Below are positions 42,401-51,347 of a stretch of 64,000 nt of DNA, in pieces. The notes beneath the pieces are model-generated. The model was not told where the DNA came from. It was given only the letters and a program-made list of their open reading frames with translations, and ran no database searches. Source of the DNA: Ramlibacter sp. Its GTDB lineage: Bacteria > Pseudomonadota > Gammaproteobacteria > Burkholderiales > Burkholderiaceae_C. Each line of letters opens with the position of its first letter. Positions within the stretch are counted from its first letter, which is position 1. The stretch spans positions 53,764-117,763 of the forward strand of contig JAJTCN010000006.1 of the NCBI GenBank assembly GCA_021323335.1. The letters are read 5' to 3'. The position numbers and the translations under genes are program-made.

Positions 42401-42606
42401 GCGAAGTCGGAGATGCGGTCGGTTCCCGTCGCCTCGTGGAAGTCGAGGCAGAAGACGTCGTTGCCGGCGCCGCCGGTCAGGCTGTCGTCACCCGCGCCGC
42501 CCACCAGCGTGTCGTGCCCGCCCCCACCGGACAGGGTGTCGTCGTCGGCAGACCCGTCGATCTGCTCGTTGGCGTCGCCGCCGTCCTGGACGATTCCGAT
42601 AGCCAT
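39421..42606 (-). CDS. Large RTX (calcium-binding nonapeptide repeat) protein
   Basis: 1061 residues from MAIGIVQDGG (AAGGA upstream); an ATG 87 bases earlier is less likely. No signal peptide. Many glycine-aspartate nonapeptides (GGAGDDSLTGGAGND-like) run through the chain. The second half holds four or five longer repeats of about 75 residues, each ending in GTGN-x-x-AN-x-x-x-GNAGANVLDG and a D-T-Y-V/I-x-D block. The C-terminal part (ISDFRRGTDRIDLSDVDAD; FTFIGAAAFG) matches the serralysin-type end of type I secreted proteins. It should be exported to the surface and fold on binding Ca2+. No catalytic domain is visible. No type I transporter is in the window. Confidence 0.9.
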   Translation of the reverse strand: MAIGIVQDGGDANEQIDGSADDDTLSGGGGHDTLVGGAGDDSLTGGAGNDVFCLDFHEATGTDRISDFAAGQDTLRLLANTITSVVAYDYAAVLPAGCLMVSTGSARTILYLRGEAGVVQTVVLQGVFTASQFMLSVGAWGTDVTIRQPSTDGADSLAGSPGHDFIEGLGGDDFIDGGAGSDTLSGGAGNDSIMGGGPSSGGADLIDGGAGRDTVSYDYSQSTSGIVFHTTVAYGSQQDLADGSTDLLTGIEQVDVAGGAGDDVIRGDILDSHVRGGGGNDTLTGGAGNDAFAYDVAAPNGQDRITDLGPGDLLRFGGIELAGPILHGDDPSGLEPGQVMLGTPAGGVTLLYVQMGGAAGLTTIELAGAFTRSNFSIHYDGAGTSLNVLQPGPGNDTFAGGTGHEYLEGLGGNDVLGGADGNDTLMGGDGHDHHDGGAGDDLLVGGAGSDSFETGDGNDTVDGGAITDRVHYTDLNSISYADAVGAISLNLQAGEVAKASGIDHLSNINFVTASAYDDALVGSDDAALLEQFEGGMGNDTIDGAGGWDEVAYTASTAGVNVSLAAGKAFDDGFGHVDDLFGIEAVRGSGFRDTLTGDGGANVLDGQAGADTMDGGAGDDTYVVDAAGDLVIETAEGGVDSVHARVSSVLAAFVEHLTLTGSAPINGTGNDAANSITGNAGANVLDGKAGADTMAGGAGKDSYRVDTAGDVIIETSTGGVDSVTASLSYVLGSFVENLRLSGVDAIDGTGNQLANSLAGNAGANVLDGMGGIDTMAGGAGDDTYIADHGEDDILESAGGGVDRAIASASYGLADFVENLKLTGTALHGTGNALANVLTGHAGSNLLDGRAGADTLIGGAGNDTYIVDDVGDRVVETATGGMDLVDSTVSYTLPEFVEGLVLSGTAALHGRGNALDNRIYGNAGGNLLDGREGADVLMAGGSADRLVGGAGADRLIGGGGADKFIFADVLHSTAAAPDLISDFRRGTDRIDLSDVDADTTLSGQQHFTFIGAAAFGSDATGQLRFEVIDSRLVLLGSTDADAMAEFTVEMIGVGALDAGDLRL

Positions 42607-42775
42607 GGGTGGGTTTTCCTTGTCTGTCCCTGGGATGCCAACTGATCCATTCGGTCCGACCGTGACAGTAAGGGCAGGAACGCGGCCCGGCATGTTCCAG
42701 ATGGGCTACCCGTGGAAAAAAGGCGTGGGATTGCGCGCAAGCGCGAAATTGTGCTCATCGCCGCGCCGCCCAAAG

Positions 42776-42810
42776 AAAAAGCCTGCTACGGATTCCGTAG
42801 CAGGCTTTTC
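42776..42810 (-). terminator. Rho-independent terminator of tRNA-Lys
   Basis: On the minus strand a 16-base stem (AAAAGCCTGCTACGGA with its complement around one base) is followed by a T-run (CTTTTTCTTTG). It sits seven bases after the tRNA 3' end. The plus strand also ends in CTTTT, so the element could act both ways. Confidence 0.9.
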
Positions 42811-42816
42811 AGAAAG

Positions 42817-42892
42817 TGGTAGGACGTGCAGGATTCGAACCTGCGACCAACGGATTAAAAGTCCGCTGCTCTACCAACTGAGCTAACGTCCC
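42817..42892 (-). tRNA. tRNA-Lys (anticodon TTT), CCA encoded
   Basis: 76 bases on the minus strand beginning GGGACGTTAGCTCAGTTGGT and ending in encoded CCA. The anticodon loop is ACTTTTAATC, giving TTT for lysine. The D-arm (AGCTCAGTTGGTAGAGC), the T-arm (GCAGGTTCGAATCCTGC) and the acceptor pair (GGGACGT / ACGTCCT) are all consistent, with a terminal G-U pair. Confidence 0.97.
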
Positions 42893-42933
42893 GGCCGGTT
42901 CTTTGCCGCTGTTGCGAGCAGCAAAGCCCGCGA

Positions 42934-43725
42934 TTATAGCGTCACTTTGGGGGGCTCTTTTCGCGTCGCGATGCGATCGAGCACCCACCCGGCCGCGACC
43001 TGGCCGAAGGTCGCGGTCACGCTGACGACCGAACCGTAGCCATGGCAGTTGAGCGTGCCGTCGCCCTCGATCGCGCACGACGGGTCCGGCGGCGCCACCG
43101 CCTCGCGGCTGAAGACGCAGGTGACGCCGATCTTCCTGCCCTCCTTCGGCGCCCCGTGGAACTTGCGCAGGCGATAGCGCAGCTGCGCCAGCAGCGGGTC
43201 GTGCGTGGTCTGGGACAGGTCGTCGACGTCGACCTTGTGCGCCAGCCGCTTGCCGCCGGCGGCGCCGCAGGCGATGAACAGCGCCCTGCGCTCGCGCGCC
43301 CAGGCCGCCATAGCCGCCTTGGCCTGCACCTGGTCGCAGGCGTCGATGACGGCATCCACGTCCGCCGGCAGCAGCGCCGGCCAGTTCACCGGTTCGACGA
43401 ACTCCTCGACGGGGTTCACGGTGCAGCGCGGATGGATCTGCGCGATGCGGTCGCGCATCGCCAGCACCTTGGCCTGGCCGATCGTGCCCTCCAGCGCGTG
43501 GACCTGGCGATTGATGTTGGATTCGGCCACGTGGTCCAGGTCCACCAGGGTCAGCGCGCCGACGCCGCTGCGGGCCAGGGCCTCGGCCGCCCAGGAGCCG
43601 ACGCCGCCGATGCCGATGACCGCCACGTGCGCGCGGCGGATGGCGGCCGCGCCCTGCATCCCGTACAGCCGCTCCAGCCCACCGAAGCGCCGCTGCAGGT
43701 CCGCAGCCTCGTCCAGGTGGGTCAT
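42934..43725 (-). CDS. tcdA: tRNA threonylcarbamoyladenosine dehydratase
   Basis: 263 residues, E1-like ThiF/MoeB fold. ATP loop VIGIGGVGSWAAEALARSG, LVDLDHVAESNINRQVHA and IDACDQVQAKAAM are visible. TcdA (CsdL) cyclises t6A37 in tRNAs to the cyclic form. The C-terminal helix region (LNCHGYGSVVSVTATFG) fits TcdA rather than MoeB or ThiF, and no sulfur-carrier gene is near. It lies upstream of tRNA-Lys on the same strand; whether that tRNA is a substrate is not implied. Confidence 0.93.
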   Translation of the reverse strand: MTHLDEAADLQRRFGGLERLYGMQGAAAIRRAHVAVIGIGGVGSWAAEALARSGVGALTLVDLDHVAESNINRQVHALEGTIGQAKVLAMRDRIAQIHPRCTVNPVEEFVEPVNWPALLPADVDAVIDACDQVQAKAAMAAWARERRALFIACGAAGGKRLAHKVDVDDLSQTTHDPLLAQLRYRLRKFHGAPKEGRKIGVTCVFSREAVAPPDPSCAIEGDGTLNCHGYGSVVSVTATFGQVAAGWVLDRIATRKEPPKVTL

Positions 43726-43740
43726 TCGGCCGCGGGACGC

Positions 43741-44535
43741 TCAGCGCAGGCGGGCCAGCCGTTCGCGCGCGGCGCTCGCGGCTTCGGACTGCGGGTAGGC
43801 CTTGACCAGGTCGTCCAGCGTGCGCCGCGCGCTCACGTTGTCCTTCAGTTCGATCTGGCAGTTGGCGATGGACAGCACCGCCTCGGGCGCGCGCGGGTGA
43901 TCCGGGGCCTGCTGCAGCAGCGAGCGGAAATTGGCGATGGCGCCGCGGTAGTCCTTGTTGGCGTACTGCGCGTTGCCGATCCAGAACAGCGCCGTGGGGC
44001 GGTAGCCGCTGGCCGGGTAGCGCTTGAGGAACTCGCCGAAAGCGACCTGCGAGGCGACGAAATCGCCCTTGCGGAAGGCGGCCAGCGCCGCCTCGAAATC
44101 GCGCTGCTCGGACGGCTCGACCATGATGTCCTTGCCGTCCACGTTCACCTGCGCCGGCTCGAACTTGCGAAGGCGCTGCGCCGACTCTTCCACCGCGGCG
44201 GCGACATCCCGCTGCCGGCGCTGCATGTCCGACAGATCGCGGGCGAGCTGTTCGTCCGCGCCCCGCAGGCGGGCCAGTTCGGAGCGCAACGCCTCGATCT
44301 GGGCCTGCAGGTCCAGCACGCTGCGGCGCAGCGTGGCGTTCTCCTCGCCCGCACGGCGCGCTTCGTCGGCCGCCCGGCGCAGTTCCTCGGCCAGGCCCTG
44401 CCGCTGCTGCTCGATGCGCTGGCGCAGGTCGATGATGGCGCGGCGCGCCTCGTCGTCCTCGAACAGCGCGGCATGCGCGGTGGCGGTGAAGAGCGAAGCG
44501 GCGGCCAGCGCCGCGGCGAGCGCGGAACGTTTCAT
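43741..44535 (-). CDS. cpoB: Cell division coordinator CpoB (YbgF)
   Basis: 264 residues. Signal peptide (ALAAALAAASLFTATAHAA), an N-terminal coiled coil (about 25-115) that trimerises in relatives, then TPR repeats (FEAALAAFRKGDF; TALFWIGNAQYANKDYRGAI; VLSIANCQIELKD). CpoB links the Tol-Pal system to septal peptidoglycan synthesis. Four bases separate it from pal upstream, so the order is tolB-pal-cpoB. Confidence 0.94.
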   Translation of the reverse strand: MKRSALAAALAAASLFTATAHAALFEDDEARRAIIDLRQRIEQQRQGLAEELRRAADEARRAGEENATLRRSVLDLQAQIEALRSELARLRGADEQLARDLSDMQRRQRDVAAAVEESAQRLRKFEPAQVNVDGKDIMVEPSEQRDFEAALAAFRKGDFVASQVAFGEFLKRYPASGYRPTALFWIGNAQYANKDYRGAIANFRSLLQQAPDHPRAPEAVLSIANCQIELKDNVSARRTLDDLVKAYPQSEAASAARERLARLR

Positions 44536-44539
44536 GATT

Positions 44540-45091
44540 TCACCGGTAGGTAATTTCGGCGCGTCGGTTCTGCGCCCAGGAGTTTTCGTCGGAGCCCATG
44601 GCGGCCGGCTTCTCCTTGCCGAAGCTCACCGCCTCGACCTGCGTGTCGGCCACGCCCAGCAACCCCAGCGCGCGGCGCACGGCCTCGGAGCGGCGCTGGC
44701 CCAGCGCCAGGTTGTATTCGCGGCCGCCGCGCTCGTCGGTGTGGCCCTCGATGACGATCTGCCGCCCGCCGCCGGCCTTGAGGTAGCGCGCGTGCGCTTC
44801 GATGAGCGACTGGTACTCGGGCTTGACGACGTAGCTGTCGTAGTCGAACAGCACGATGCGCGACACGTTGGCGGGGCCCGCCGGCGTACTGCGCGCGGAC
44901 GGATCCGCCTGCACCGGCTGGACCTGGGTCATGCCGCCCGAACCGCCGCCGGGCGTGCCGCTGCCGGTGCCCGGCGCGACGCCGGTGCTGCCGCGCCGGT
45001 CTTCCACCGGCACGTCGTCGAGCTTCACGCCGCTGGCGCAGCCTGCGAGAGCCGCGGCGAGCGCGACTGCCAGGATCACACGTTGCTTCAT
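44540..45091 (-). CDS. pal: Peptidoglycan-associated lipoprotein
   Basis: 183 residues. Lipobox LAGC after a short leader, a Gly/Pro-rich linker, and an OmpA-like domain with VLFDYDSYVVKPEYQSLIE, GHTDERGGREYNLALGQRRS and the end residues NRRAEITYR. It anchors the outer membrane to peptidoglycan and interacts with TolB. Full length. Confidence 0.97.
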   Translation of the reverse strand: MKQRVILAVALAAALAGCASGVKLDDVPVEDRRGSTGVAPGTGSGTPGGGSGGMTQVQPVQADPSARSTPAGPANVSRIVLFDYDSYVVKPEYQSLIEAHARYLKAGGGRQIVIEGHTDERGGREYNLALGQRRSEAVRRALGLLGVADTQVEAVSFGKEKPAAMGSDENSWAQNRRAEITYR

Positions 45092-45134
45092 TCCCTGAAC
45101 CTCCTGAAATGCGGACGCCTGCTGCGTCCGCGGG

Positions 45135-46421
45135 TCAACGTTGAAAGGGGCCCCAGTCCGGCTCGCGGATATCGCCGCCCTTGCCGGGCAGGCGCGCCTT
45201 GATCTTGCCGTCGAGGGTGGTGGTCATCAGCGCTTCGGTGCCGCCTTGCCGGGTGGCATAGATGATCAGCCGGCCGTTGGGTGCGAAGCTCGGGCTTTCG
45301 TCGGCGGTCGTGTCGGTGACCGACTGCGCGTTGCCGCTGGCGATTTCCATCACTTGCAGCTTGAAAGCACCGTTGATGCGCGAAATGTAGGCCAGCCACC
45401 GGTTGTCGGGACTCAGCGCCGGCGAAATGTTGTAAGTCCCTGTAAAGGTGACGCGCTGCGGCTGCCCCCCCGAAGCGGGCATCCGGTAGATCTGCGGCGC
45501 GCCGCCGCGGTCGCTGACGAAATAGATCGTGCTGCCGTCGGCCGAATAGACCGGCTCGGTGTCGATGCCGGCGGACTGCGTCAGGCGGCGCGGCTCGCCG
45601 CCGCTGGAGGCGATCGTGTACAGCTGCGAGCCGCCGTCGCGCGTGAGCGTCACCGCCAGCGTGCGGCCGTCGGGCGACCACGCCGGGGCGCTGTTGGAGC
45701 CGCGGAAGTTGGCGATCAGGCGGCGCCCGCCGCTGGCCACGTCGTGCACGTACACCACCGGCTTGCGCGACTCGAAGGACACGTACGCCAGCTGCCGGCC
45801 GCTGGCCGCCCAGGCCGGCGAGATGATCGATTCGGCGCTGGACAGGGCCGACTGCGCGTTCTCGCCGTCGCAGTCCGCGACCCACAGGTTGTACCGGGGG
45901 CCTGCCTTCGTCACGTAGGCGATGCGCGTGGAAAACACGCCTTTCTCGCCCGTGAGCTTCTCGTAGATCATGTCGGAGACGCGGTGGGCCGCCAGCCGCA
46001 GGTCCGCGGCGACCACCACGAAGCCGTCGGCCGCCAGGCTCTGCCCGCGCACCACGTCCCACAGGCGGAAGCGCACGTCGTAGCGGCCGTCCGCCAGCCG
46101 CGTGGCGCTGCCGACCACCAGCGAATCCGCCGACTTCTGCCGCCACGGCGCCAGGTCCGGCCGGCTGGTTTCGTCCAGGCCCGCCGCCGCGCCGGCGTCG
46201 ACCGCGCGGAACTGGCCGCTGCGCTCGAGGTCGTTCTGCACGATGCCCGCCAGCTTCTGCGGCAGGTCCGCCTCGCCCTTGAAGGGCGCGATGGCGATGG
46301 GCAGCTGCGTCAGGCCCACGCCCGTCACTTCCACGCGGAACTGCGCCAGCGCCGGGCCGGCAGCCGCCGTGCCCAGCAAGGCCATCACCTCGCGTCGTCG
46401 CCAATGTCCAGGAACATGCAT
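45135..46421 (-). CDS. tolB: Tol-Pal system protein TolB
   Basis: 428 residues. I chose the [20 protein letters not shown] start because it gives a short leader before [11 protein letters not shown]. An N-terminal alpha/beta domain is followed by a six-bladed beta-propeller with repeats such as [35 protein letters not shown] and [17 protein letters not shown]. It acts in the periplasm between TolA and Pal. The tolQ, tolR and tolA genes that usually precede it are not next to it; an LPS glycosyltransferase is. Confidence 0.96.
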   Translation of the reverse strand: MHVPGHWRRREVMALLGTAAAGPALAQFRVEVTGVGLTQLPIAIAPFKGEADLPQKLAGIVQNDLERSGQFRAVDAGAAAGLDETSRPDLAPWRQKSADSLVVGSATRLADGRYDVRFRLWDVVRGQSLAADGFVVVAADLRLAAHRVSDMIYEKLTGEKGVFSTRIAYVTKAGPRYNLWVADCDGENAQSALSSAESIISPAWAASGRQLAYVSFESRKPVVYVHDVASGGRRLIANFRGSNSAPAWSPDGRTLAVTLTRDGGSQLYTIASSGGEPRRLTQSAGIDTEPVYSADGSTIYFVSDRGGAPQIYRMPASGGQPQRVTFTGTYNISPALSPDNRWLAYISRINGAFKLQVMEIASGNAQSVTDTTADESPSFAPNGRLIIYATRQGGTEALMTTTLDGKIKARLPGKGGDIREPDWGPFQR

Positions 46422-46486
46422 CTCTTGTTTCTCTCCTGTTGCCAGTCCTGTGGTTCTACCGCAGGACGAAGGTTCCGCACCCCGGG

Positions 46487-47251
46487 TCACTCCGGACCGA
46501 AGGCGCCTTTACGCTGCAGCAACCATAGTTTCATGTAGCGGTAATACGTGCCTTCCGCGTTGGATATCGCCAGCGCCAGGCCCAGCCGGCCATCCAGGAA
46601 CCCCAGTTTGACCACATAAGTTCGCATGAAGGCCCACCAGCCGTGGCCCAGCGCCTTCGCCAGCGACCCTTTCACGCCCTTGTTCATCAACGCCACAGCC
46701 CCCGCGGTGGAATACCGATCGAGCTTGTCGATGACGGATTCGAAGTGCGGCATGCTGTCGTGCAGCAGGTCGCCCTGCAGCCGCCCCACGCTGCCCCGGG
46801 CCACCACCCGCTCGTGGACGATGTCGTCGGAAAACCGCGCCGTGCCGCGGCGGAACAGCCGCACCACGCGGTCAGGGTACCAGCCCGAGTGCGCCATGTA
46901 CTGCCCGCAATAGCTGGACCGGCGGTTGATGGACCAGGCATCGTGCCGGCCGGAGGCCATCGCCTGCCGGATCGCATCGGCCAGCGCCGGGCTCACCTGT
47001 TCGTCCGCGTCGATCGAGAACACCCAGTCGCCGGTGGCGGCGTCGAGCGCCCGGTTCTTCTGCGGTCCGAAGCCGGGCCAGTCGGGCGCGACGATCACCT
47101 GCGCACCGGCGGCGCGGGCGGCTTCCACCGTACCGTCGGTGCTGCCCGAATCCACCACGACCACTTCGTCGGCGAAGGCGACGGAGCGCAGGCAGTTGCC
47201 GATGTTGCGGATCTCGTTGCGGGTGATGACGACGACGGACAGGCGTGGCAT
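46487..47251 (-). CDS. waaE: Family 2 glycosyltransferase (WaaE/KdtX-like)
   Basis: 254 residues. GT-A fold with [29 protein letters not shown], and [13 protein letters not shown] (metal/donor site), then [10 protein letters not shown], a feature of WaaE-like enzymes that add a sugar to inner-core heptose. The C-terminal part has amphipathic and hydrophobic helices that suggest membrane association. It is divergent from msbA across about 80 bases. Symbol tentative. Confidence 0.85.
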   Translation of the reverse strand: MPRLSVVVITRNEIRNIGNCLRSVAFADEVVVVDSGSTDGTVEAARAAGAQVIVAPDWPGFGPQKNRALDAATGDWVFSIDADEQVSPALADAIRQAMASGRHDAWSINRRSSYCGQYMAHSGWYPDRVVRLFRRGTARFSDDIVHERVVARGSVGRLQGDLLHDSMPHFESVIDKLDRYSTAGAVALMNKGVKGSLAKALGHGWWAFMRTYVVKLGFLDGRLGLALAISNAEGTYYRYMKLWLLQRKGAFGPE

Positions 47252-47333
47252 GGGTTCGGGGCGGGAGGGCCGGCCAGCGGCGCACGGCATAATCGCGGCT
47301 TCATTATTGCACCCCGACTCTGGACGACATCCT

Positions 47334-49079
47334 GTGATCCGCATCGACATGGGCGCGGTGCGCTGGCTGATGCCGTTCTTCCGCGGCTCGCGCAAGTTCT
47401 GGGTGGGCGCGGCGGTCTGCACCTTCATCCAGTCGGCCCTGGAACCGATCGTGCCGGCGCTGCTGAAGCCGCTGCTCGATGACGGCTTCCGTCCCGGCAG
47501 CGACCTGAAGCTGTGGATGGTGCCCGCCGCGCTGATGCTGCTGTTCGCCGTGCGCGGCGTCGCCGGCTTCCTGGCGGACCTGGCGCTGGCCCGCATCGCG
47601 CAGGACGGCCTGATGAAGCTGCGGGTGGCGATGTTCACCCGGCTGCTGGACGCGCGCCTGTCGCTGTTCTCGCGGGAGAACGCCACCTCGCTGTCCAACA
47701 CCGTGGTGTTCGAGGTGCAGAGCGGCGTCTCGCTGCTCGTCAATTCGGTCATCGGGCTGTTGAAGGACAGCCTGTCGATGGTGGCCCTGCTGGCGTACCT
47801 GCTGTACCTGAACTGGCAGCTCACCATCATCGCGCTGGCCATCGTGCCCGCCGTCGGCTGGATCATCCGGGTGGTGGCCCGGCGGCTGTACCGCATCGCC
47901 CGCAGCAGCCACGCCGCCACCAACGACCTGGCCTACGTGGTGGAGGAAAACGTGCTGGCCGCCCGCGTCGTGCGCCTGCACGGCTCGCAGGGGACGCAGG
48001 CACGGCGCTTCCACACCCTCGGCATGGCCTTGCGCCGGCTCTCGCTCAAGGGCGCTGCGGCCAACGCCGCCATCACGCCGCTGACCCACCTGGTGGCCGC
48101 CGCGTCGCTGTCGATCGTGATCTGCGTCGGCCTGTGGCAAAGCCGCGGCGGCGGGCCGGTGCAGGCCTCCGTGGGCACCTTCGCCGCCTTCGTCACGGCG
48201 ATGCTGATGCTGATCGCCCCGATCAAGCGGCTGTCCGAGGTGGCCAGCCCGATCACCCGCGGGCTCGCCGCCGTGGCGCGCGCGCGTGAACTGCTGACCA
48301 ACGTGCCCGCGGAAGAAGGCGGAACGCATGCGCCGGGCCGCGCGCGGGGCCACATCGAACTGCGCGACGTCAGCGTGCGTTACCGCGACGACGCGGTGCC
48401 CGCCCTGGACGGCCTGAGCCTCGACATCGCGCCGGGCCAGGTGGTGGCGCTGGTCGGGCCTTCCGGCTCGGGCAAGAGCACGCTGGCCAACCTGCTGCCG
48501 CGCTTCGTGCTGCCGGATGCCGGGCAGGTGCTGCTGGATGGCGTGGACGTCGCCGACTGGAAGCTGGACGCGCTGCGCTCGCAGTTCGCGCTGGTCAGCC
48601 AGGACGTCGTGATGTTCAACGACACGCTGGCCGCCAACATCGCGCTGGAAAGCCCGCCGGACCGCGAGCGGCTGGAGCGCTCCATCGCCGGCGCCAACCT
48701 GTCCGAATTCGTCGCCGGGTTGCCGCAGGGGCTGGACACCGTGGCGGGACACAACGCGGGCGAACTGTCCGGCGGCCAGCGCCAGCGCCTGGCGATCGCG
48801 CGCGCCCTGTACAAGGACGCGCCCATCCTGATCCTGGACGAGGCGACTTCCGCGCTCGACACCATGTCCGAGCGGCTGGTGCAGGAGGCGCTCCAGCGCC
48901 TGATGGCGGGCCGCACCACGCTGATCATCGCCCACCGTCTCTCCACCGTGGAGCACGCGGACCGCATCGTGGTGCTGGAGCAGGGCCGCGTGATCGAGTC
49001 CGGCAGCCACGCGGAGTTGCTGGCCCAGGGCGGCCTGTACTCGCGCCTGTCCATGCTGCAGTCCGGCGCGCGCGCATGA
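47334..49079 (+). CDS. msbA: Lipid A/phospholipid flippase MsbA-like ABC transporter
   Basis: 581 residues (GTG start; an ATG five codons on is possible). Six membrane helices precede an ATPase domain with Walker A GPSGSGKST, signature LSGGQRQRLAIARAL, Walker B ILILDEATSALD and the H-loop IIAHRLSTVE. The fused single-polypeptide form and the LPS gene context fit MsbA, which flips core-lipid A across the inner membrane. It overlaps the next gene by four bases (ATGA). Confidence 0.92.
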   Translation: MIRIDMGAVRWLMPFFRGSRKFWVGAAVCTFIQSALEPIVPALLKPLLDDGFRPGSDLKLWMVPAALMLLFAVRGVAGFLADLALARIAQDGLMKLRVAMFTRLLDARLSLFSRENATSLSNTVVFEVQSGVSLLVNSVIGLLKDSLSMVALLAYLLYLNWQLTIIALAIVPAVGWIIRVVARRLYRIARSSHAATNDLAYVVEENVLAARVVRLHGSQGTQARRFHTLGMALRRLSLKGAAANAAITPLTHLVAAASLSIVICVGLWQSRGGGPVQASVGTFAAFVTAMLMLIAPIKRLSEVASPITRGLAAVARARELLTNVPAEEGGTHAPGRARGHIELRDVSVRYRDDAVPALDGLSLDIAPGQVVALVGPSGSGKSTLANLLPRFVLPDAGQVLLDGVDVADWKLDALRSQFALVSQDVVMFNDTLAANIALESPPDRERLERSIAGANLSEFVAGLPQGLDTVAGHNAGELSGGQRQRLAIARALYKDAPILILDEATSALDTMSERLVQEALQRLMAGRTTLIIAHRLSTVEHADRIVVLEQGRVIESGSHAELLAQGGLYSRLSMLQSGARA

Positions 49080-50188
49080 CATTCTTCGCGCAGCCGCCGG
49101 ACGCCATCGACCCGGGGCTGGTGCGGCGGGCGCTGGTGATCAAGCTGCGCCACCACGGCGACGTGCTGTTGTCCAGCCCGGTGTTGTCGGTGCTGAAGAA
49201 CGCGGCGCCGCAGGCGGAAATCGACGCCCTGGTCTACGCCGACACCGCCGCGATGCTGCGGGGCCACCCTGCCCTGTCGCGCTTGCACCTGCAGCCGCGC
49301 GGCCGCAAGGGCGCCTGGTACGAGCGGCTCGGCGCCGAGCGCGCCCTGTTCCGGGCGCTGCGGGAGCGGCGCTACGACCTGGTGGTGCATCTCACCGACC
49401 ACCCGCGCGGCGCCTGGCTCGCCACGGTGCTGCGCCCTCGCTGGTCCGTCGCATTCGTGCGCTACACCGGGCAATGGTGGTGGAGCCGCGCCTTCACGCA
49501 CCTCGCCCCGCAACCCATGCCCGTCGACGTGCCGCGGGCCACGGTGGAGCGTCACCTGGACCTGCTGCGCCGCCTCGGCATCCACCCGGCGCCGGCCGAA
49601 CGCGCCCCCACGCTGGCGGTGCCGGACGCGGCGCGCGAGAGCGTGCGCGCCAAGTTGCGGCAAGCCGGCTGGCAGGGCGAACGCTATGCGCTGGTGCACC
49701 CCGGCTCGCGCTGGATGTTCAAGGCCTGGACGCCCGAGGGCAATGCCCGCGTCATCGACCACGTTGCCAGCCGCGGCCTCGCCATCGTGCTGACCGCCGC
49801 GCCCGATGCCCGCGAGCAGCAGTTGGGCGACGCCATCCTGCGGCAGTCGCGCACCCGCTGCATCGACCTGCGCGGCCAGTTGTCGCTGGAGGAACTGGGC
49901 GCGGCCATCGAGCAGGCCACGCTGTTCTTCGGCGTCGACTCGGTGCCCATGCACATGGCCGCGGCGCTGGGTGTACCGGGCGCGGCGCTCTTCGGGCCGA
50001 GCGACGACCGGGAGTGGGGACCCTGGAGCGACAAGCTGCGGGCGGTGGCGTCGATGGTGCATCCCTGCCGGCCCTGCCGCATCGACGGCTGCGGCGGCAG
50101 CAAGCGCTCCGACTGCCTGGTGGTGCTGCCGCCGGCGCAGGTGATCGCCGCGCTCGACGAGGCGCTGGACCGGCATGTCCCGCGCTGA
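49076..50188 (+). CDS. waaQ: LPS core heptosyltransferase (WaaQ-like)
   Basis: 370 residues, GT9 fold. ALVIKLRHHGDVLLSSPVL, YALVHPGSRWMFKAW, LRGQLSLEELGAAIEQA and FFGVDSVPMHMAAALG give the heptosyltransferase pattern, with a Cys-rich tail (HPCRPCRIDGCGG). It adds a heptose from ADP-heptose to the LPS inner core; heptosyltransferase III is most likely. It overlaps the neighbour on each side (4 and 14 bases), so the four LPS genes form one operon. Confidence 0.88.
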   Translation: MTFFAQPPDAIDPGLVRRALVIKLRHHGDVLLSSPVLSVLKNAAPQAEIDALVYADTAAMLRGHPALSRLHLQPRGRKGAWYERLGAERALFRALRERRYDLVVHLTDHPRGAWLATVLRPRWSVAFVRYTGQWWWSRAFTHLAPQPMPVDVPRATVERHLDLLRRLGIHPAPAERAPTLAVPDAARESVRAKLRQAGWQGERYALVHPGSRWMFKAWTPEGNARVIDHVASRGLAIVLTAAPDAREQQLGDAILRQSRTRCIDLRGQLSLEELGAAIEQATLFFGVDSVPMHMAAALGVPGAALFGPSDDREWGPWSDKLRAVASMVHPCRPCRIDGCGGSKRSDCLVVLPPAQVIAALDEALDRHVPR

Positions 50189-51347
50189 CCCCCCGCCGCG
50201 CATCGCACTCGTGCGCGGCAGCTGGAACGCGGCCGGCGGCGCCGAGCGCTTCGTGCAGCGCATCGCCGCCGCGCTGTCGGCGCGCGGCGTGGAGCTGACC
50301 CTGATCGCCCGCCGCTGGCCGCAGGGCGACACCGGCCTGCCGCCCGCCGTGCGCTGCATCGAACTCGACACCTTCCATGTCGGCCGGCGCTGGCGCGACG
50401 AGGGTTTCGCGCGCGCGGTGCGCGAGACGGTCGCCCGCGAGCGCTTCGACCTCGTGCAGTCGCACGAGCGCATCCCGGGCCTGCCGCTGTACCGCGCCGG
50501 CGACGGCGTGCATCGCCAGTGGCTGGCGATCCGGCGGCGCCAGCACGGCTTCTGGCGCAACCTGGGAGACCGGCTCAGCCTGCAGCACCGGGCGACGCTG
50601 CGGGCCGAGCGGGACATGTTCGCGCACCCGGCGCTGCAATGCGTGGTGTGCAATTCCGAGATGGTGCGCGACGAGATCGCCCGCATCTACGGCGTGCCTG
50701 CGGCCAAGCTCACCGTCATCCGCAACGGCATCGACCTGCAGCGGTTCCGGCCACCGACCGATGCGGAGCGCGACGCGGCGCGCGCGCGCTTCGGCTGGCC
50801 GGACGGCAAGACCGTGTTCTTGTTCGTCGGCTCCGGTTTCGAGCGCAAGGGCGTCGCCGGCGCGCTGCGCGCCTTCGCGCGCGCGGGCTTGCGGGACCGG
50901 GCGCTGTTGGCGGTGGTGGGCCACGACAAGCACCGCGGCCGCTACGAGCAGCTCGCGCAGGCGCTCGGCATCGCCGCTGCGGTGCAGTTCACGGGGCCGC
51001 AGCAGGACGTCCTGCCGTACTACCAGGGCGCCGACGCGTTCGTGCTGCCGACCCTCTACGACCCGCAGTCCAATGCCGTGCTCGAGGCCATGGCCTGCGG
51101 CCTGCCCGCCATCACCACCACCGGTTGCGGCGTCGCCGAGCTGCTGTCGCCCGCGTCGGGCCATGTCGTCGACGCCTTCGACGAGCCGGCGCTGGCCGCC
51201 GCCATGACCGACCTCGCGCGGCCCGGCCACGCGCGAGCGCTGGGCGCCGCCGCCCGCCGCGCGATCGAGCCGTACAGCCTGGACCGCATGACCGACGACT
51301 ACCTGGACCTCTATGCGCGCCTGGTGCGCGCGCCCGCTGCCCGATGA
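50175..51347 (+). CDS. waaG: LPS core glycosyltransferase, WaaG-like GT4
   Basis: 390 residues, GT-B fold. The N-terminal acceptor domain has RGSWNAAGGAERFVQRIAAA; the donor domain has VFLFVGSGFERKGVAGALRAF and the E-x7-E-like SNAVLEAMACGLPAI. The sequence around VVGHDKHRGRYEQLAQALG parallels WaaG, the first hexose transferase of the LPS core. The gene overlaps both neighbours. Specificity is inferred from context. Confidence 0.85.
   Translation: MSRADPPPRIALVRGSWNAAGGAERFVQRIAAALSARGVELTLIARRWPQGDTGLPPAVRCIELDTFHVGRRWRDEGFARAVRETVARERFDLVQSHERIPGLPLYRAGDGVHRQWLAIRRRQHGFWRNLGDRLSLQHRATLRAERDMFAHPALQCVVCNSEMVRDEIARIYGVPAAKLTVIRNGIDLQRFRPPTDAERDAARARFGWPDGKTVFLFVGSGFERKGVAGALRAFARAGLRDRALLAVVGHDKHRGRYEQLAQALGIAAAVQFTGPQQDVLPYYQGADAFVLPTLYDPQSNAVLEAMACGLPAITTTGCGVAELLSPASGHVVDAFDEPALAAAMTDLARPGHARALGAAARRAIEPYSLDRMTDDYLDLYARLVRAPAAR

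Noticed and set aside
39421..42606. Possible CRISPR-like regular repeats
   Set aside because: The regular units are coding nonapeptide repeats with variable wording. There are no near-identical repeats with unique spacers and no cas genes.
42817..42892. tRNA-Lys as an attachment site for an integrated element
   Set aside because: No integrase and no second copy of the tRNA 3' end are visible in the window.
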